From positions 1-47,092 of the forward strand of contig CANJLK010000024.1 in assembly GCA_947475465.1 (NCBI GenBank): a stretch of 47,092 nucleotides of DNA, given 5' to 3'. Position numbers and translations under genes: made by a program. The notes under the pieces were generated by a model, which saw only the letters and a list, made by a program, of their open reading frames with translations, was not told where the DNA came from and did no database searches. Positions 1 to 9,100 of this stretch are shown here, piece after piece; positions within the stretch are counted from its first letter, which is position 1, and every line of letters begins with the position of its first letter. The DNA is from Caulobacteraceae bacterium. Lineage in GTDB: Bacteria; Pseudomonadota; Alphaproteobacteria; Caulobacterales; Caulobacteraceae.

Positions 1-150
1 CTCGGCGGCGTCGGTGTTGGAATAGTAGGTGAAGGCGACGTTGGAGCCCGACCGGGCGAGGTCGCGGACGATGGCCTCGCCGATGCCGCCGGTCCCGCCG
101 GAGACGATCGCCACGCCTTCGGCGAATTCCGGATAGCTGTCTACGCTCAT
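1..150 (-). CDS. Short-chain dehydrogenase/reductase, N-terminal 50 residues (runs off left edge)
   Basis: Only the first 50 codons are inside the window. The protein starts MSVDSYPEFAEG and quickly reaches the nucleotide-binding motif SGGTGGIG (a TGxxxGIG-type Rossmann glycine motif) followed by an acidic/helical stretch, the hallmark of classical NAD(P)(H)-dependent short-chain dehydrogenases. The sequence after the motif (VAFTYYSN) resembles FabG/PhaB-like members that prefer NADPH, but substrate specificity cannot be read from this fragment. The start ATG is at 150-148. The catalytic Ser-Tyr-Lys would lie outside the window. The 90 bases upstream (151-240) contain no recognisable gene. 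Confidence 0.85.
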   Translation of the reverse strand, partial: MSVDSYPEFAEGVAIVSGGTGGIGEAIVRDLARSGSNVAFTYYSNTDAAE

Positions 151-240
151 GTTTCCCCTGCTCTGATCCTTGGGCTCTGGGGCCCGTTCGATGACGGCGG
201 ACACTGCTCGCGGCGGGCGGGGCTGTAAAGCCTGGGCGCC

Positions 241-411
241 CTAGCGTGACATCCAGGGCTTGGACTTGGAGGATGAGGCATGGGCCGCGGCCTGTTCGCG
301 CTGGAAGCGGCCGCCGCGCGGTGGTTGCGGCTTGGCGGCGAGCGCGGCCTTTTTCAGCCGCAGCGCCTTCTGGATGGAGGTTTCGGAAGGATCGTCCGGC
401 GTGTCGGGCAT
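241..411 (-). CDS. Small basic hypothetical protein (56 aa)
   Basis: A 56-residue protein starting MPDTPDDPSETSIQ, with an acidic start, a Lys/Ala-rich middle (KALRLKKAALAAKP), and a Gly/Arg/Ser-rich basic tail ending SKPWMSR. The chosen ATG (411-409) is preceded by a good ribosome binding site (GGAGAG, 7 bases upstream). The same frame stays open far upstream but there runs antisense to hemD, so the longer form is rejected. It is divergent from hemD with about 100 bases between. No known domain is recognised. Short soluble proteins of this composition are common in Caulobacterales genomes, but no function can be assigned. Confidence 0.6.
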   Translation of the reverse strand: MPDTPDDPSETSIQKALRLKKAALAAKPQPPRGGRFQREQAAAHASSSKSKPWMSR

Positions 412-513
412 GGCTCTCTCTCCGCGAAGGGGCGACTTTACCGTCATTCGCCGGCCCCTGTCCGCAGCATTTGGACTTGCGGAACGCCAAGCCTCTGACA
501 GTAGAGGTTGATC

Positions 514-1215
514 ATGGCCCGACGTCGTCAAAGAATCTGGATCACCCGCGCGCAGCCGGCGGCCGACGCCACAGCCGAGCGGGTCCGCGCCCTGGGGCAC
601 GAGCCGGTGGTCAGGCCGCTGCTGGCGGTCCGCACCCTGGAAGGCGTCCACATCGACCTGACCGGCGTCGCCGCGCTCGCCTTTACCTCGGCCAATGGGG
701 TGCGGGCTTTCGTGGGGGCCTGTGGCGAGCGGTCGCTGAAGGTCTTCGCGGTCGGCTCGGCCACCGCCCAGGCAGCCCGGTCCGCGGGGTTCCGCACGGT
801 GCTCTCCGCCGACGGCGACGTGGCGGCGCTGGCGGAAGGCATCGGCCAGCGACGCAGTGAACTTAAGGGCGTTGTCCTTCATCCGGGCGCTACGGAGGCC
901 GCCGGCGACCTGACGGGCGTCCTGGCCAGCCACCGCGTCGAGGCCCGGGCCCTGGCGCTCTACGAAACAGATCCGGTCAAGCTGGAGCCGGAAGAGGCCC
1001 AGGCCCTGGTGGGCTCGGACATCGTCCTGCTGCACTCGCCAAAGGCGGCCAAGGTGCTGGCGGGCGTGCTGAAGACCTGTCCCGCACCGAAGCTGCGGGT
1101 GCTTGGGATGTCCAGGGCGGTGCTGCGGCCGCTGGCCAGGGCCCAGATCGGTGAGAAGGCCTGCCCGCCCTTCCCCTTCGAAGCGGCCATGCTGAATCTG
1201 ATAGACGGGCGGTGA
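514..1215 (+). CDS. hemD: Uroporphyrinogen-III synthase
   Basis: About 233 residues, the usual length for HemD, which cyclises hydroxymethylbilane to uroporphyrinogen III in heme/corrin synthesis. The N-terminus has the typical RIWITRAQPAADATAERVRALGHEPVVRPLL start, and the middle has ALAFTSANGVRAF, the TSxNxVR-type signature of the family. A second half-domain (VVLHPGATEAAGDLTGVL) and the closing IVLLHSPKAAKVL also fit. HemD is poorly conserved overall, so the call rests on these blocks plus context: the next two genes are the mitofilin-like gene and hemY, the standard alphaproteobacterial neighbours. I chose ATG 514 over TTG 508 because AGAGG sits about eight bases upstream. The gene stops one base before the next start, so the genes are co-transcribed. 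Confidence 0.9.
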   Translation: MARRRQRIWITRAQPAADATAERVRALGHEPVVRPLLAVRTLEGVHIDLTGVAALAFTSANGVRAFVGACGERSLKVFAVGSATAQAARSAGFRTVLSADGDVAALAEGIGQRRSELKGVVLHPGATEAAGDLTGVLASHRVEARALALYETDPVKLEPEEAQALVGSDIVLLHSPKAAKVLAGVLKTCPAPKLRVLGMSRAVLRPLARAQIGEKACPPFPFEAAMLNLIDGR

Positions 1216-1216
1216 G

Positions 1217-2071
1217 ATGACCCAGCCCGACGTTCAGGACTCTCCCCCAGACCCTGCCGGATATCGGCCCCGGCGCCTGCTGGGCGTCGGCTTCTGGGCC
1301 ATGCTGGCCTTCGCACTGCTCTGTGTCCTGGCCGGGATCGCCATCGCCGATTTCGGCCCGAAGCTGCTGGCGAATGTCACGGTCGGGCCCGCACCGGCCG
1401 GAGCTCCCGCGCCCGCCGAGCCGGCTGCCGCCCCGCCGCCGCCCGCGCCGCCGCCGGAAGATCAGGCCCGAGCGCCGCTGGCGGATGTCAGTCGGCTGGA
1501 CGCCCGGGTCGCCGCCCTCGAGGCTGGTGAGCAGCGGACCGCACAGGCCGCCGCGGCCGCCCTTGCCGCCGCCGCCGTCGTCGAGGTCACCCAGACCTCA
1601 GGACCGTTCACCGAGGAGATCGCCAGTCTGAGGGCTGTCTCCGCGCCCTCGGCCGAACTCAACGCGCTGGCCCACCTGGCGGAGGCCGGGGCGCCCAGCC
1701 GCGCCGCCCTGGCCGCCAGCTTCCCCGACTACGCCGCCCGAGCCGCCAGCGCCGCCCAGGCGCCGGGCGACCACGCCGATCTCGGCGCGCGGATCGTCTA
1801 TGCTCTCTCCCGGGTCGTCACCCTGCGCCGGGTGGGCGAGGTGCCGGGCGGCGACGCCGACGCGGTCCTGGCCAGGGCCGAGCGGTTGGTTGACGACGGC
1901 GACCTCGACCGTGCGCTTCGCCTGCTCGACAAGCTGCCGCCTGGGGCCCGTGAGGCGCTGGCCCCCTGGCGCGTGCGGGCCGAGCGCCGCGCCGAGATCG
2001 ACCGCAACGCCCAGGCGCTGCGTGTCCGCGCCCTGGAGACGCTTACCGCCCTGCCCAGGGCCGGCGCGTGA
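1217..2071 (+). CDS. Mitofilin/Mic60-like inner-membrane protein (COG4223 type)
   Basis: A 284-residue protein with a short cytoplasmic N-terminus, one transmembrane helix (about residues 21-43), a Pro/Ala-rich linker (about 55-82), a predicted coiled coil starting near 88 (DVSRLDARVAALEAGEQR), and an alpha-helical C-terminus (ALRLLDKLPPGAREALAPWRVRAE). This is the layout of bacterial mitofilin homologues, which bend the inner membrane and tie it to the outer membrane; in alphaproteobacteria they lie between hemD and hemY, exactly as here. The linker and coiled coil are short compared with mitochondrial Mic60. It begins one base after hemD and overlaps hemY by four bases (GTGA). The function is inferred from family and context; sequence conservation is weak and composition is heavily biased to alanine. 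Confidence 0.7.
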   Translation: MTQPDVQDSPPDPAGYRPRRLLGVGFWAMLAFALLCVLAGIAIADFGPKLLANVTVGPAPAGAPAPAEPAAAPPPPAPPPEDQARAPLADVSRLDARVAALEAGEQRTAQAAAAALAAAAVVEVTQTSGPFTEEIASLRAVSAPSAELNALAHLAEAGAPSRAALAASFPDYAARAASAAQAPGDHADLGARIVYALSRVVTLRRVGEVPGGDADAVLARAERLVDDGDLDRALRLLDKLPPGAREALAPWRVRAERRAEIDRNAQALRVRALETLTALPRAGA

Positions 2072-3591
2072 TCCGCGCCGGCGTCGCCATACTGGTCGTG
2101 GCGGCGATGGCCGTCGCCATGCTGGCGCTCGCCGGGGATGCGGGCCGCGCCAGCGTGGTCTGGCTGGGCTGGCGGGCCGACACGACGGCCGCAGCCGCTG
2201 TGCTGATCGTCCTGTTCGGCGCGCTCCTGGTCACGGTGGCCTGGCGGACCCTGCTGTGGATCCTCGACGCGCCGCGGCGGGCTGAGCGCACAAGGGCGGA
2301 AAGCCGCCGCCGCCAGGCCACCGCCGCGCTAACCGGGGGCTTCCTGGCCGCCGCCGCCGGCGACGGATCGGAGGCGCGGCGCCTGGCCCAGAAAGCCGCC
2401 GACCTGGCCGACGAGGCGCCGGGGCTCGTCCGCGTCCTGGCCGCCCAGGCCGCCGAAGCCGCCGGCGACTCCGCCGCCGCCCAGGCCGCCTATACCGCCA
2501 TGCTGGGCTTCCCGGAGATGCGCCTCGCCGGTCACAAGGGCCTGATGCAGCTGGCCGCCGCCCGGGGCGAGCGCGAGACGGCGCTTCGCCACGCCCAGGA
2601 AGCGTTCGGCGAGGCCCGCAGCGCCCGCTGGGCCTGGCGCGCCCTTCTGGAAGCGCGCCTCGACGCCGCGGAATGGAGCGCCGGCCTCGAGCTGGTGAAA
2701 AACGCGCTCGACCGCAAGATCGTCCCGCCGATCATCGCCGAGCGGGCCCGCGTTGCTCTGCTGGCGGCGCTTGCCGCCCAGTTGGAGAACGCTCCTGAGG
2801 CCAAGGCCCGCGCCCAGGCCCTCGATGCGGCGGTCGAGGCCGCCAAGCTGCAGCCTGGCTTCGCCCCGGGCGTCGTCATGGCCGCCCGCCTGCTGGCTCA
2901 GCAGGGCAAGACCGGCCGGGCCCAGGCGACGATCGAGCACGCCTGGAAGGCTGCCCCACACCCGGCGCTGTGGCTGGCCTACCGCGACCTCAAGACCGAC
3001 GAGACCCCGCGCGAGCGCAGCCAGCGCCTCAGCCTGCTGGCCGCGCAGAACCCCGCGCACCGCGAGAGCCTGATCCTCTATGTGGAACAGGCCTTGATCG
3101 CCGGCGACGCGGCGGCGGCCCGCGACCGGGTCCGGGCCCTTGAGGGCGCGCCGGTGACGGCGCGGATCGCGGGCCTGCAGGCCCGCGTCGCCTTCGCCGC
3201 GCGTCAGCCTGACGAGGCCCGGGTCTGGCTCGCCCAGGGCATGAGCGCCCCGCAGGAGCCCGACTGGTCCGACCTTGATCCTGAAGGCCGGGCCTTCGCC
3301 TATCACGCCTCCGACTGGGCCCGGCTGGTGGCGACCTACGCCGAGACCGGCGACCTGATCCATCCGCGCCACGAGCGCCATGAGCGAAGCCTCAGCGAAT
3401 TGCCGGAACTGCCCATCGCCTATGCCGACTCCGCGCCATTCCTGCGCGCCGACGGCGGCGGGCCGTTGCTCTATCCGGTCGATGACCAGGTGTATGGCGA
3501 CCCCGATCCGGGCGAACTCCCATCGCCGCCGCCCCTGGCGGCCAAGCCCCGCGCCCGTCGCCGCGCCACCGCCCCCCGTTCCGCGAAGTAG
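2068..3591 (+). CDS. hemY: HemY-type TPR membrane protein linked to heme synthesis
   Basis: A 507-residue protein with two N-terminal membrane helices (about 2-24 and 38-60), then a long alpha-helical TPR-like region of Ala-rich repeats. This matches the HemY_N plus TPR organisation of the protein encoded with hemC/hemD in proteobacteria; its exact biochemical role in heme synthesis or membrane organisation is unsettled. The C-terminal block containing PDWSDLDPEGRAF, HASDWARLVATYAETG and LIHPRHE is typical of alphaproteobacterial members. The start is a GTG overlapping the stop of the mitofilin-like gene, indicating translational coupling. The tail (PPLAAKPRARRRATAPRSAK) is basic and probably disordered. 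The name hemY is also used for an unrelated protoporphyrinogen oxidase; this is not that enzyme. Confidence 0.88.
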   Translation: MIRAGVAILVVAAMAVAMLALAGDAGRASVVWLGWRADTTAAAAVLIVLFGALLVTVAWRTLLWILDAPRRAERTRAESRRRQATAALTGGFLAAAAGDGSEARRLAQKAADLADEAPGLVRVLAAQAAEAAGDSAAAQAAYTAMLGFPEMRLAGHKGLMQLAAARGERETALRHAQEAFGEARSARWAWRALLEARLDAAEWSAGLELVKNALDRKIVPPIIAERARVALLAALAAQLENAPEAKARAQALDAAVEAAKLQPGFAPGVVMAARLLAQQGKTGRAQATIEHAWKAAPHPALWLAYRDLKTDETPRERSQRLSLLAAQNPAHRESLILYVEQALIAGDAAAARDRVRALEGAPVTARIAGLQARVAFAARQPDEARVWLAQGMSAPQEPDWSDLDPEGRAFAYHASDWARLVATYAETGDLIHPRHERHERSLSELPELPIAYADSAPFLRADGGGPLLYPVDDQVYGDPDPGELPSPPPLAAKPRARRRATAPRSAK

Positions 3592-3603
3592 GTGTCGGAT
3601 CAG

Positions 3604-4911
3604 ATGAATGAGGCGACTCCGGATCTGCGCCTGGCCTCCTGGCGGTGCGGCGGCATCCTCTTTGTGATGTTCCTCTCCTCGGTCCTGAGCCAGACCGACC
3701 GTCAACTGGTCAACATCCTGCTTGAGCCGATCAAGCACGAGCTGCACGCCACCGACGCCCAGATGGGCCTGCTGTCCGGCCTCTATTTCGTGATCTTCTA
3801 CGTCTTGGCCGGCATCCCGATCGCCCGCCTGGCCGACCGCGGCAGCCGCCGCGCCATCGCCGCGTCCTGCATGACGGTCTGGAGCTTCGCCACGGGACTG
3901 TCGGGCTTCACCCAGTCCTACGCCCAGCTGGCGGTGGCGCGCGCGGTCGTGGCCACGGGCGAGGGCGGCTGCACGCCGGCCATCTACTCCCTGATCACCA
4001 GCATATTCCCCGTCAGCGCCCGCACGCGGGCCCTCTCATTCTTCACCAGCGGCACCGCCGTCGGGTCCGGCCTGGGCATCTTCCTGGGCGGCACGCTTGT
4101 CGGCGCGCTTGGGTGGCGGCACGTGTTCATGGTGGTGGCCCTTCCGGGCTTCGTCCTCGCGCCGATCCTTCTGTGGGTGCTGCCCGAACCCCGGCGCGCG
4201 GAGGCCGCAGGGGCGCCGCCCCCGCCGGGTGTGTTCGCGACCATGCGGGATCTGCTCAGGACCCGGACCTTCCCGCTGGTGGGTCTTGCCGCGATCGTCG
4301 GCAGCATCGGCGCGTTCGGCGCCTTCGCCTGGACCCCGGCCTTCCTCGGCCGGGTGCACCACATGTCGCATGCCGAAATCGGCCTGAAGCTGGGTATCGC
4401 CACGTCGCTTGGACTGGTCCTGGGCAACCTCAGCGCGGGCTACCTGGCGGATCGGCTAGGCTCGCGCGACAGCCGCTGGGCGTTGTGGATTCCCGCCCTG
4501 GGGTTCGTCTTCACCCTGCCCACAGGCCTGTTGAGCGTCTTCAGTCCCAGCGCGAACCTGTCGGTGATCCTGTCCGCCGGATTCTCCTATTTCATCGCCT
4601 TCTGGCCGCCGCCGATCATCGCCAGCGTCATCCGCATCGCCGATCAGCGCGCCAAGACGGTCGCGGGGGCCTGTATCGCGCTTTGCACCTCAATCGGCGC
4701 GGCGCTGGGCCCGTTCGTCATGGGGGCGATGAACGACGCCATGAACCAGGCCTATGGCCCCCTGGCCGTGCGCTATTCCATCGCCGCCTCGGTCTGCGTC
4801 TGCGCGACGGGCGCGATCCTGTGCCTGTTCGCCGGCCATGCCCTGCCGGGCGACCTGGAGCGGCGGGCCCTGGCGGAACGGGCCGCCAAGCTGGCCGCGG
4901 CGTCCGCCTAG
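3604..4911 (+). CDS. MFS transporter (spinster/phthalate-permease-like)
   Basis: About 435 residues with twelve hydrophobic segments in two six-helix halves and a hydrophilic central loop near AEAAGAPPPPG. Loop 2-3 carries the MFS motif A variant GIPIARLADRGSRR, and TM4-5 has VVATGEGGCTPAIYSLITSIFP, typical of the spinster/sugar-phosphate-like anion branch. The substrate is unknown. The frame opens with GTG at 3592 directly after the hemY stop; ATG 3604 was preferred because TAGGTG lies about nine bases upstream, but both are possible. It follows hemY closely and may be read from the same transcript, although a link to heme metabolism is not shown. Confidence 0.88.
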   Translation: MNEATPDLRLASWRCGGILFVMFLSSVLSQTDRQLVNILLEPIKHELHATDAQMGLLSGLYFVIFYVLAGIPIARLADRGSRRAIAASCMTVWSFATGLSGFTQSYAQLAVARAVVATGEGGCTPAIYSLITSIFPVSARTRALSFFTSGTAVGSGLGIFLGGTLVGALGWRHVFMVVALPGFVLAPILLWVLPEPRRAEAAGAPPPPGVFATMRDLLRTRTFPLVGLAAIVGSIGAFGAFAWTPAFLGRVHHMSHAEIGLKLGIATSLGLVLGNLSAGYLADRLGSRDSRWALWIPALGFVFTLPTGLLSVFSPSANLSVILSAGFSYFIAFWPPPIIASVIRIADQRAKTVAGACIALCTSIGAALGPFVMGAMNDAMNQAYGPLAVRYSIAASVCVCATGAILCLFAGHALPGDLERRALAERAAKLAAASA

Positions 4912-5012
4912 AGCAGGTTGAGGCGGGAACCGAATCCCTGACCGGGCGGCCGCCACCAGGCGATCGGAACGTCCTCGTCGGCTTCTGGGCGCGAACCTGT
5001 TGCGGACGCCGC

Positions 5013-5041
5013 TTGGCGAGCGGGCCGTCCTCCGCTAAAGA
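5013..5041 (+). promoter_or_regulatory. Candidate promoter of tRNA-Thr
   Basis: TTGGCG (5013-5018) and TAAAGA (5036-5041) are separated by exactly 17 bases and lie about 45 bases upstream of the tRNA. The preceding GC of GCTAAAG fits the alphaproteobacterial -10 preference. The call rests on spacing and position only. Confidence 0.35.
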
Positions 5042-5086
5042 GCGCCCCTCGCGGCGGACGATCACCAGCGCCCGCCGGCCGGATAC

Positions 5087-5162
5087 GCCGCTTTAGCTCA
5101 GCTGGTAGAGCACCTCATTCGTAATGAGGGGGTCACAGGTTCGAGTCCTGTAAGCGGCACCA
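5087..5162 (+). tRNA. tRNA-Thr(CGT)
   Basis: A full cloverleaf can be drawn: acceptor stem GCCGCTT/AAGCGGC, D arm GCTC...GAGC, anticodon stem CCTCA/TGAGG with loop TTCGTAA giving anticodon CGT, T arm ACAGG-TTCGAGT-CCTGT, discriminator A and an encoded CCA end. It is 76 bases including CCA and reads ACG codons, which are frequent in this GC-rich genome. No integrase gene or duplicated 3-prime end is seen next to it. Confidence 0.97.
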
Positions 5163-5209
5163 TCCTGCACGCGGCGGCGCCTTTCCTTAGAACACAGCCA
5201 CCCCGCCCG

Positions 5210-5602
5210 TCACCCGAAGGTAAAGGTGAAGGGCACGCCGCCGAGCGTGCCGGAGCCGGTGCCGCGCGAGCCCGTTGAGACGAAGTCGAAGGGACCGGTT
5301 CGCCCGTCGCCGCACTCAAAGGTTCCGGAGCCCTGGCGTCCGTTGACGTAGACGAAGTGGCCCTCGCATTTCACGCCGTCGGCCAGGGTCACGTCCAGTT
5401 CGCCCGCGCCGTCCATGTGGCCTGTGGCGGAACCGCTGAAGGCGGTGGGCGGGCGGCTGGCGATCGAGCCGTGGACGGGTAGGGTCATGGTGCAGCCGGC
5501 AAGCATGGCCGGGGCCAGCGCCAGCACGGCCAGGCGCCCTGCGAACCTCAATGCGGCCGCCCGGTGCGGGGTATGGGAGGGCGTACGGAACCTGTCGGGC
5601 AT
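5210..5602 (-). CDS. Small secreted lipoprotein, function unknown
   Basis: A 130-residue protein with an N-terminal basic region, a hydrophobic stretch (LAVLALAPAMLAGC) and a lipobox LAGC with the acylated Cys at residue 37, so it should be exported, cut by signal peptidase II and anchored by lipid. The mature part is Gly/Thr-rich and beta-prone, with SGSATGHMDGAGELDVTLADG, VKCEGHFVY and SGTFECGDGRTGPFDF, two cysteines that could pair, and a closing GTLGGVPFTFTFG. These look like short repeated beta strands, as in MORN-like or small outer-membrane lipoproteins. No precise family is recognised. The start at 5602 has a strong AGGAG site upstream. It lies 65 bases from the rubredoxin gene on the same strand and is probably co-transcribed with it. 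Confidence 0.75.
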   Translation of the reverse strand: MPDRFRTPSHTPHRAAALRFAGRLAVLALAPAMLAGCTMTLPVHGSIASRPPTAFSGSATGHMDGAGELDVTLADGVKCEGHFVYVNGRQGSGTFECGDGRTGPFDFVSTGSRGTGSGTLGGVPFTFTFG

Positions 5603-5667
5603 CGGAACTCTCCTCTTGCGCCACAGCCTAGCTTGCCGACGCGGCGCCGGCCAGCCAGGCTCGCGGC

Positions 5668-5826
5668 CTACTTCTTCTCGAACTCGGTCTTGGCGGCGAA
5701 GCAGTCCGGGCATTCGAAGTCGTGGGGCACGTCGTCCCAGGTCGTGCCCGGGGCGATGCCGCTGCCCGGTTCGCCGGCGGCTTCGTCGTAGATCCAGCCG
5801 CATCCCTTGCAACGATAGCTGTCCAT
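5668..5826 (-). CDS. Rubredoxin-type iron protein (52 aa)
   Basis: A 52-residue protein reading [20 protein letters not shown] then [16 protein letters not shown] and ending KTEFEKK. It has two Cys pairs, C6-x2-C9 and C39-x2-C42, spaced as in rubredoxins, plus the family's aromatic/acidic core (WIYDE, TTWDDVP, F37). Rubredoxins bind one iron and pass single electrons between reductases and oxygenases or oxidoreductases. The second iron motif is CPDCF instead of the usual CPxCG, a small deviation next to the metal site. The start ATG at 5826 has GAGG upstream. The electron partner is not evident in the neighbourhood. Confidence 0.88.
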   Translation of the reverse strand: MDSYRCKGCGWIYDEAAGEPGSGIAPGTTWDDVPHDFECPDCFAAKTEFEKK

Positions 5827-6143
5827 GGTTCCGGTCCTCGAAGGTGTGGCTGCCCAGGCGAATACCGCCCGAAGCGGGACAGCTAGTTCAAGACGGCGAA
5901 TTCCACAATCACGGCCGTGCCCGAGGCCCGGCCTTGAAATGCAACCTGGCGCTGCGGGTGGATTCTACGCCTGCGCGAGAGGTTCGTGTTTCAGGCGAGT
6001 CGCCCGCCCGATGCGACAATTTGGCGGAGCTTTGCGCCCATAACCGCTTCATTCTTCAGCAATATCCCTCTATGGCCCAGCTCGGGGGGTGTGCGTAGCC
6101 GGACGTTGGCCAGCGTGTCGCCCAAGCGTTTTTTGGGTGAGTG
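5827..6143. other. Intergenic region between rubredoxin and giant repeat gene
   Basis: A 317-base divergent spacer with no convincing gene. It should hold the promoters of the minus-strand rubredoxin/lipoprotein pair and of the giant repeat gene. Visible elements are two GANTC sites (GATTC 5961-5965, GAGTC 5997-6001), possible CcrM methylation sites, and a small hairpin CCCAA...TTGGG (6121-6137) whose 3-prime arm overlaps the GGGTGAG ribosome binding region of the giant gene. I see no confident -35/-10 pair. Confidence 0.5.
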
Positions 6144-9100
6144 ATGCCGACCAGGTCTGCGCCAAAGCGCGGCGGCGTCCGCGGCGCGGCCAGGGTGCTG
6201 TTGCTGGCGGTGGCCGCCTGGTGCCTCGCCGCGCCGGCCTTTGCCGCGCTCGATGTCTCGATGAGCATCGCGCCGCCGTCCTCGACCTACAAGAACCCCA
6301 TCGATCCCGGCGACGTCACCGCTTTCCGCATCACGGTGACCAATAGCGATTCCGCGGCGCCTATCACCGGCGTAACCTTCACCGACACCATCGATGCGCT
6401 GTCGCCTGGCGGCCTTGTGGTCGCCGGCGCGGGGGTGGTGACCTACACCTGCTTCGATCCCAATACGAACCTGACCACCGCCGGGGCCGGAACGGTCACC
6501 GCCGTCGTGGGCGGCAACACCATAAGCCTGGCGGGCGGCGTAATCCCGGCGGCCAAGGCCAGCGGCGCTAGCGGCGCCTGCGATATCGACGTCGAGGTCA
6601 CCTCGATGAAGCCGGGCACCTCCCAGCTCAACCGCATTCCCGCCGGTGGGGTCACCGGCAACGCAGGGGCGATCAGCAACGGGTCGCCGGCTGCTCAATC
6701 GATCACCGTAAATTCGCTGACGGCGCCTACCCTCACCAAGGCCTTCTCCAGCGCCACGGTGGTGAAGTCCGACCAGCCGACCACCCTGACGATCACCATC
6801 GACAATGGCGCCAGCGCCCGGACCCTGCCGCTGAACGGCGTCGGCGACACGCCCCCGTTCGCCATCCGCGACCTGCTGCCGGCGGGCCTGGAGGTCGCGC
6901 CGACGCCCAACGCCAGCGCCCATTGCGTGGGCGGTACGGATCCCAACGCCTTCACCCCGGCGGCCGGGGAGACCACCCTGACCGTCACCGGCGGCGTCGC
7001 CGCGGCGCACGGGACCTGCGTGATCAAGGTCGATGTGGTCGGCGTCACTGCCACGGGTACGTCCGACCTCGTCAACCACATCTTCTCGACGGCGATCGTG
7101 AACACGATCAGCCGCACGGCGGATTTCGGAAACCGCCGCGGCCTCGTCCCTGCCGCCGACGCCACCGCCACCCTGACGGTCCGTTCCGCCCTGGGCCTGG
7201 CCAAGCTGTTCTTCCCCGGCACGGTCGCCGCCGGTCAGTCCGCCGACCTGGTGATCACCTTCACCAACGCCAGCCCCTTCAACGCCATCACGCTCGACGC
7301 CGTCGACGCGCTCACTGAGGCCCAGATCGACGGCGACGCCAGCCCGACCTCGGGCCTGCTGATTACCGGGTCGGCCAACACTTGCGGTTCCACGGTCACG
7401 GTCAACGGCGGCGGCGAAGGGTTCACGGTCAAGGGCGGCGCCGTGCCCGTCAACGCCAGCTGCACGGTGACCTTGCACTACACCGCCACCCTCGCCGTGG
7501 CCGGGACGCCGCACACCTATACCAACGACATCCCGCAGGGCGCGGTGACCAACAACGGCGGGGTCGTCAGTCCCGAAGCGGCGGCTTCGGTCAATGTGGT
7601 CGACCAGCTGACCGTCTCCAAGTCGGTGGCCCCCAGCGGCGCGGCGCCCGGCAATCCGGTCCGCTACATCGTCACCATCAACAACTTCACCGGCGGGACC
7701 CTGACCAACGTCAAGGTCACCGACGTCCTGCCCAGCGACGTGACCCTGCTGGCCTCGCTGCCCGCGCCGCCGACCCTGGGCGGTTCGCCCTGTACGGGCC
7801 TCAGCCAGGACGCAGCCAGCACGGCGGCCACGCCGGTCTTCGTCATCGCCACCTTCAACGGCGCGTCCAGCCCCGACCCGACCGTCTGCACCATCACCTT
7901 CTGGGCCCAGACGCCGCAGAACGGGACATCGGGAACCGTCCTGACCAATTCCATCGCCGGCGGCGGCGTCACCGGCACGGACGCCGGAAACCACACCGTC
8001 ACCAACGCGAGCGGCTCGGGCGGGGTCAACGTGACGCTCGCCAACGTCATCACCGTCAACAAGAGCTTCGCCCCGGCCACGGCCTTCGAAGGCACGGTCT
8101 CGCAGCTGACAGCCGTGTTCACCAACATCGGCGCCCAGCCCATCACCGCGGCCAGCTTCACCGACAACCTGCCGCTGTCCGGCGGCGCCCAGCTGATCGT
8201 CGCCAGCCCGGCCAACGCCTCGACAACCTGTGTCGGCGGGACCGTCACCGCCACCCCGGGCGCGGCCAGCATCACGGTCACCGGGGCCACCATCCCCGCG
8301 CGCGCCAGCAACGGCACAGGGGCCAACGGGACCTGTACGGCCACCGTCTCCGTGATCGGCGGCGCGGGCACCTATGTGAACACCCTGCCGGCTTCGGCGC
8401 TCACCGGCACCCAGACCTACGCCGACACCACAACCCATACCGCGGCCAGCCCCGGGCCGGTGCTCGCCACCCTGACCTACCAGTCGGCGCTCACCGCCCT
8501 GAAGGCCTTCTCGCCGGCCACCATCGCCGCCGGCGGCGTCTCCACCGTGACCATCACGCTCGGCAATGTCGGGGCGGGCACCCTCAACAATGTGAGCGTC
8601 ACCGATCCCTTGCCGACCAACCTTCTGGTCGCCGCCCAGCCGGCGGGCCAGACCACCTGCGGCGGGGCGCCGGTCATCACCGCCGTGGCGGGCGCGGCCA
8701 CCGCCGGCCTGACCGGCGCGGTGATCCCTGCCTCGGGCCAGTGCACCTTCCAGTTCAACGTCACGGGCACGGGCGGCTCGGCCTGGGTCAACACCATCCC
8801 GGCCGGCAATGTCACCGCCACCGGCGGGGTGCGTAACGTCAGCGCCGTCACCGCCACGCTGCTGAACAGCTCCGCGGGCGGCGTCTCGGTGACCAACAAC
8901 GCCACGCCTAATAGCCTGACCTCGCCCGGCCAGGTCTCGGTGCTGACGCTCACCCTGACCAACGGCGGCTCGGTGGACCTGAGCGGCCTGGCGCTTACCG
9001 ATTACTACACCGACACGGGCCTCGCCGGCGGGGCGCTGACGGGCATGATCAATTCCGGCGCGCCGGGCGGGGCCACCACCTGCCCGGGCGGCGTCGCCAC

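Noticed and set aside
412..1035. N-terminal extension of the small basic protein to 264 residues
   Set aside because: The extension runs antisense to hemD with low-complexity composition, while a good ribosome binding site precedes ATG 411.
5087..5162. Possible integration (att) site at tRNA-Thr; the same was considered for tRNA-Ala
   Set aside because: No integrase, no direct repeat of the tRNA 3-prime end and no composition change was seen on either side.
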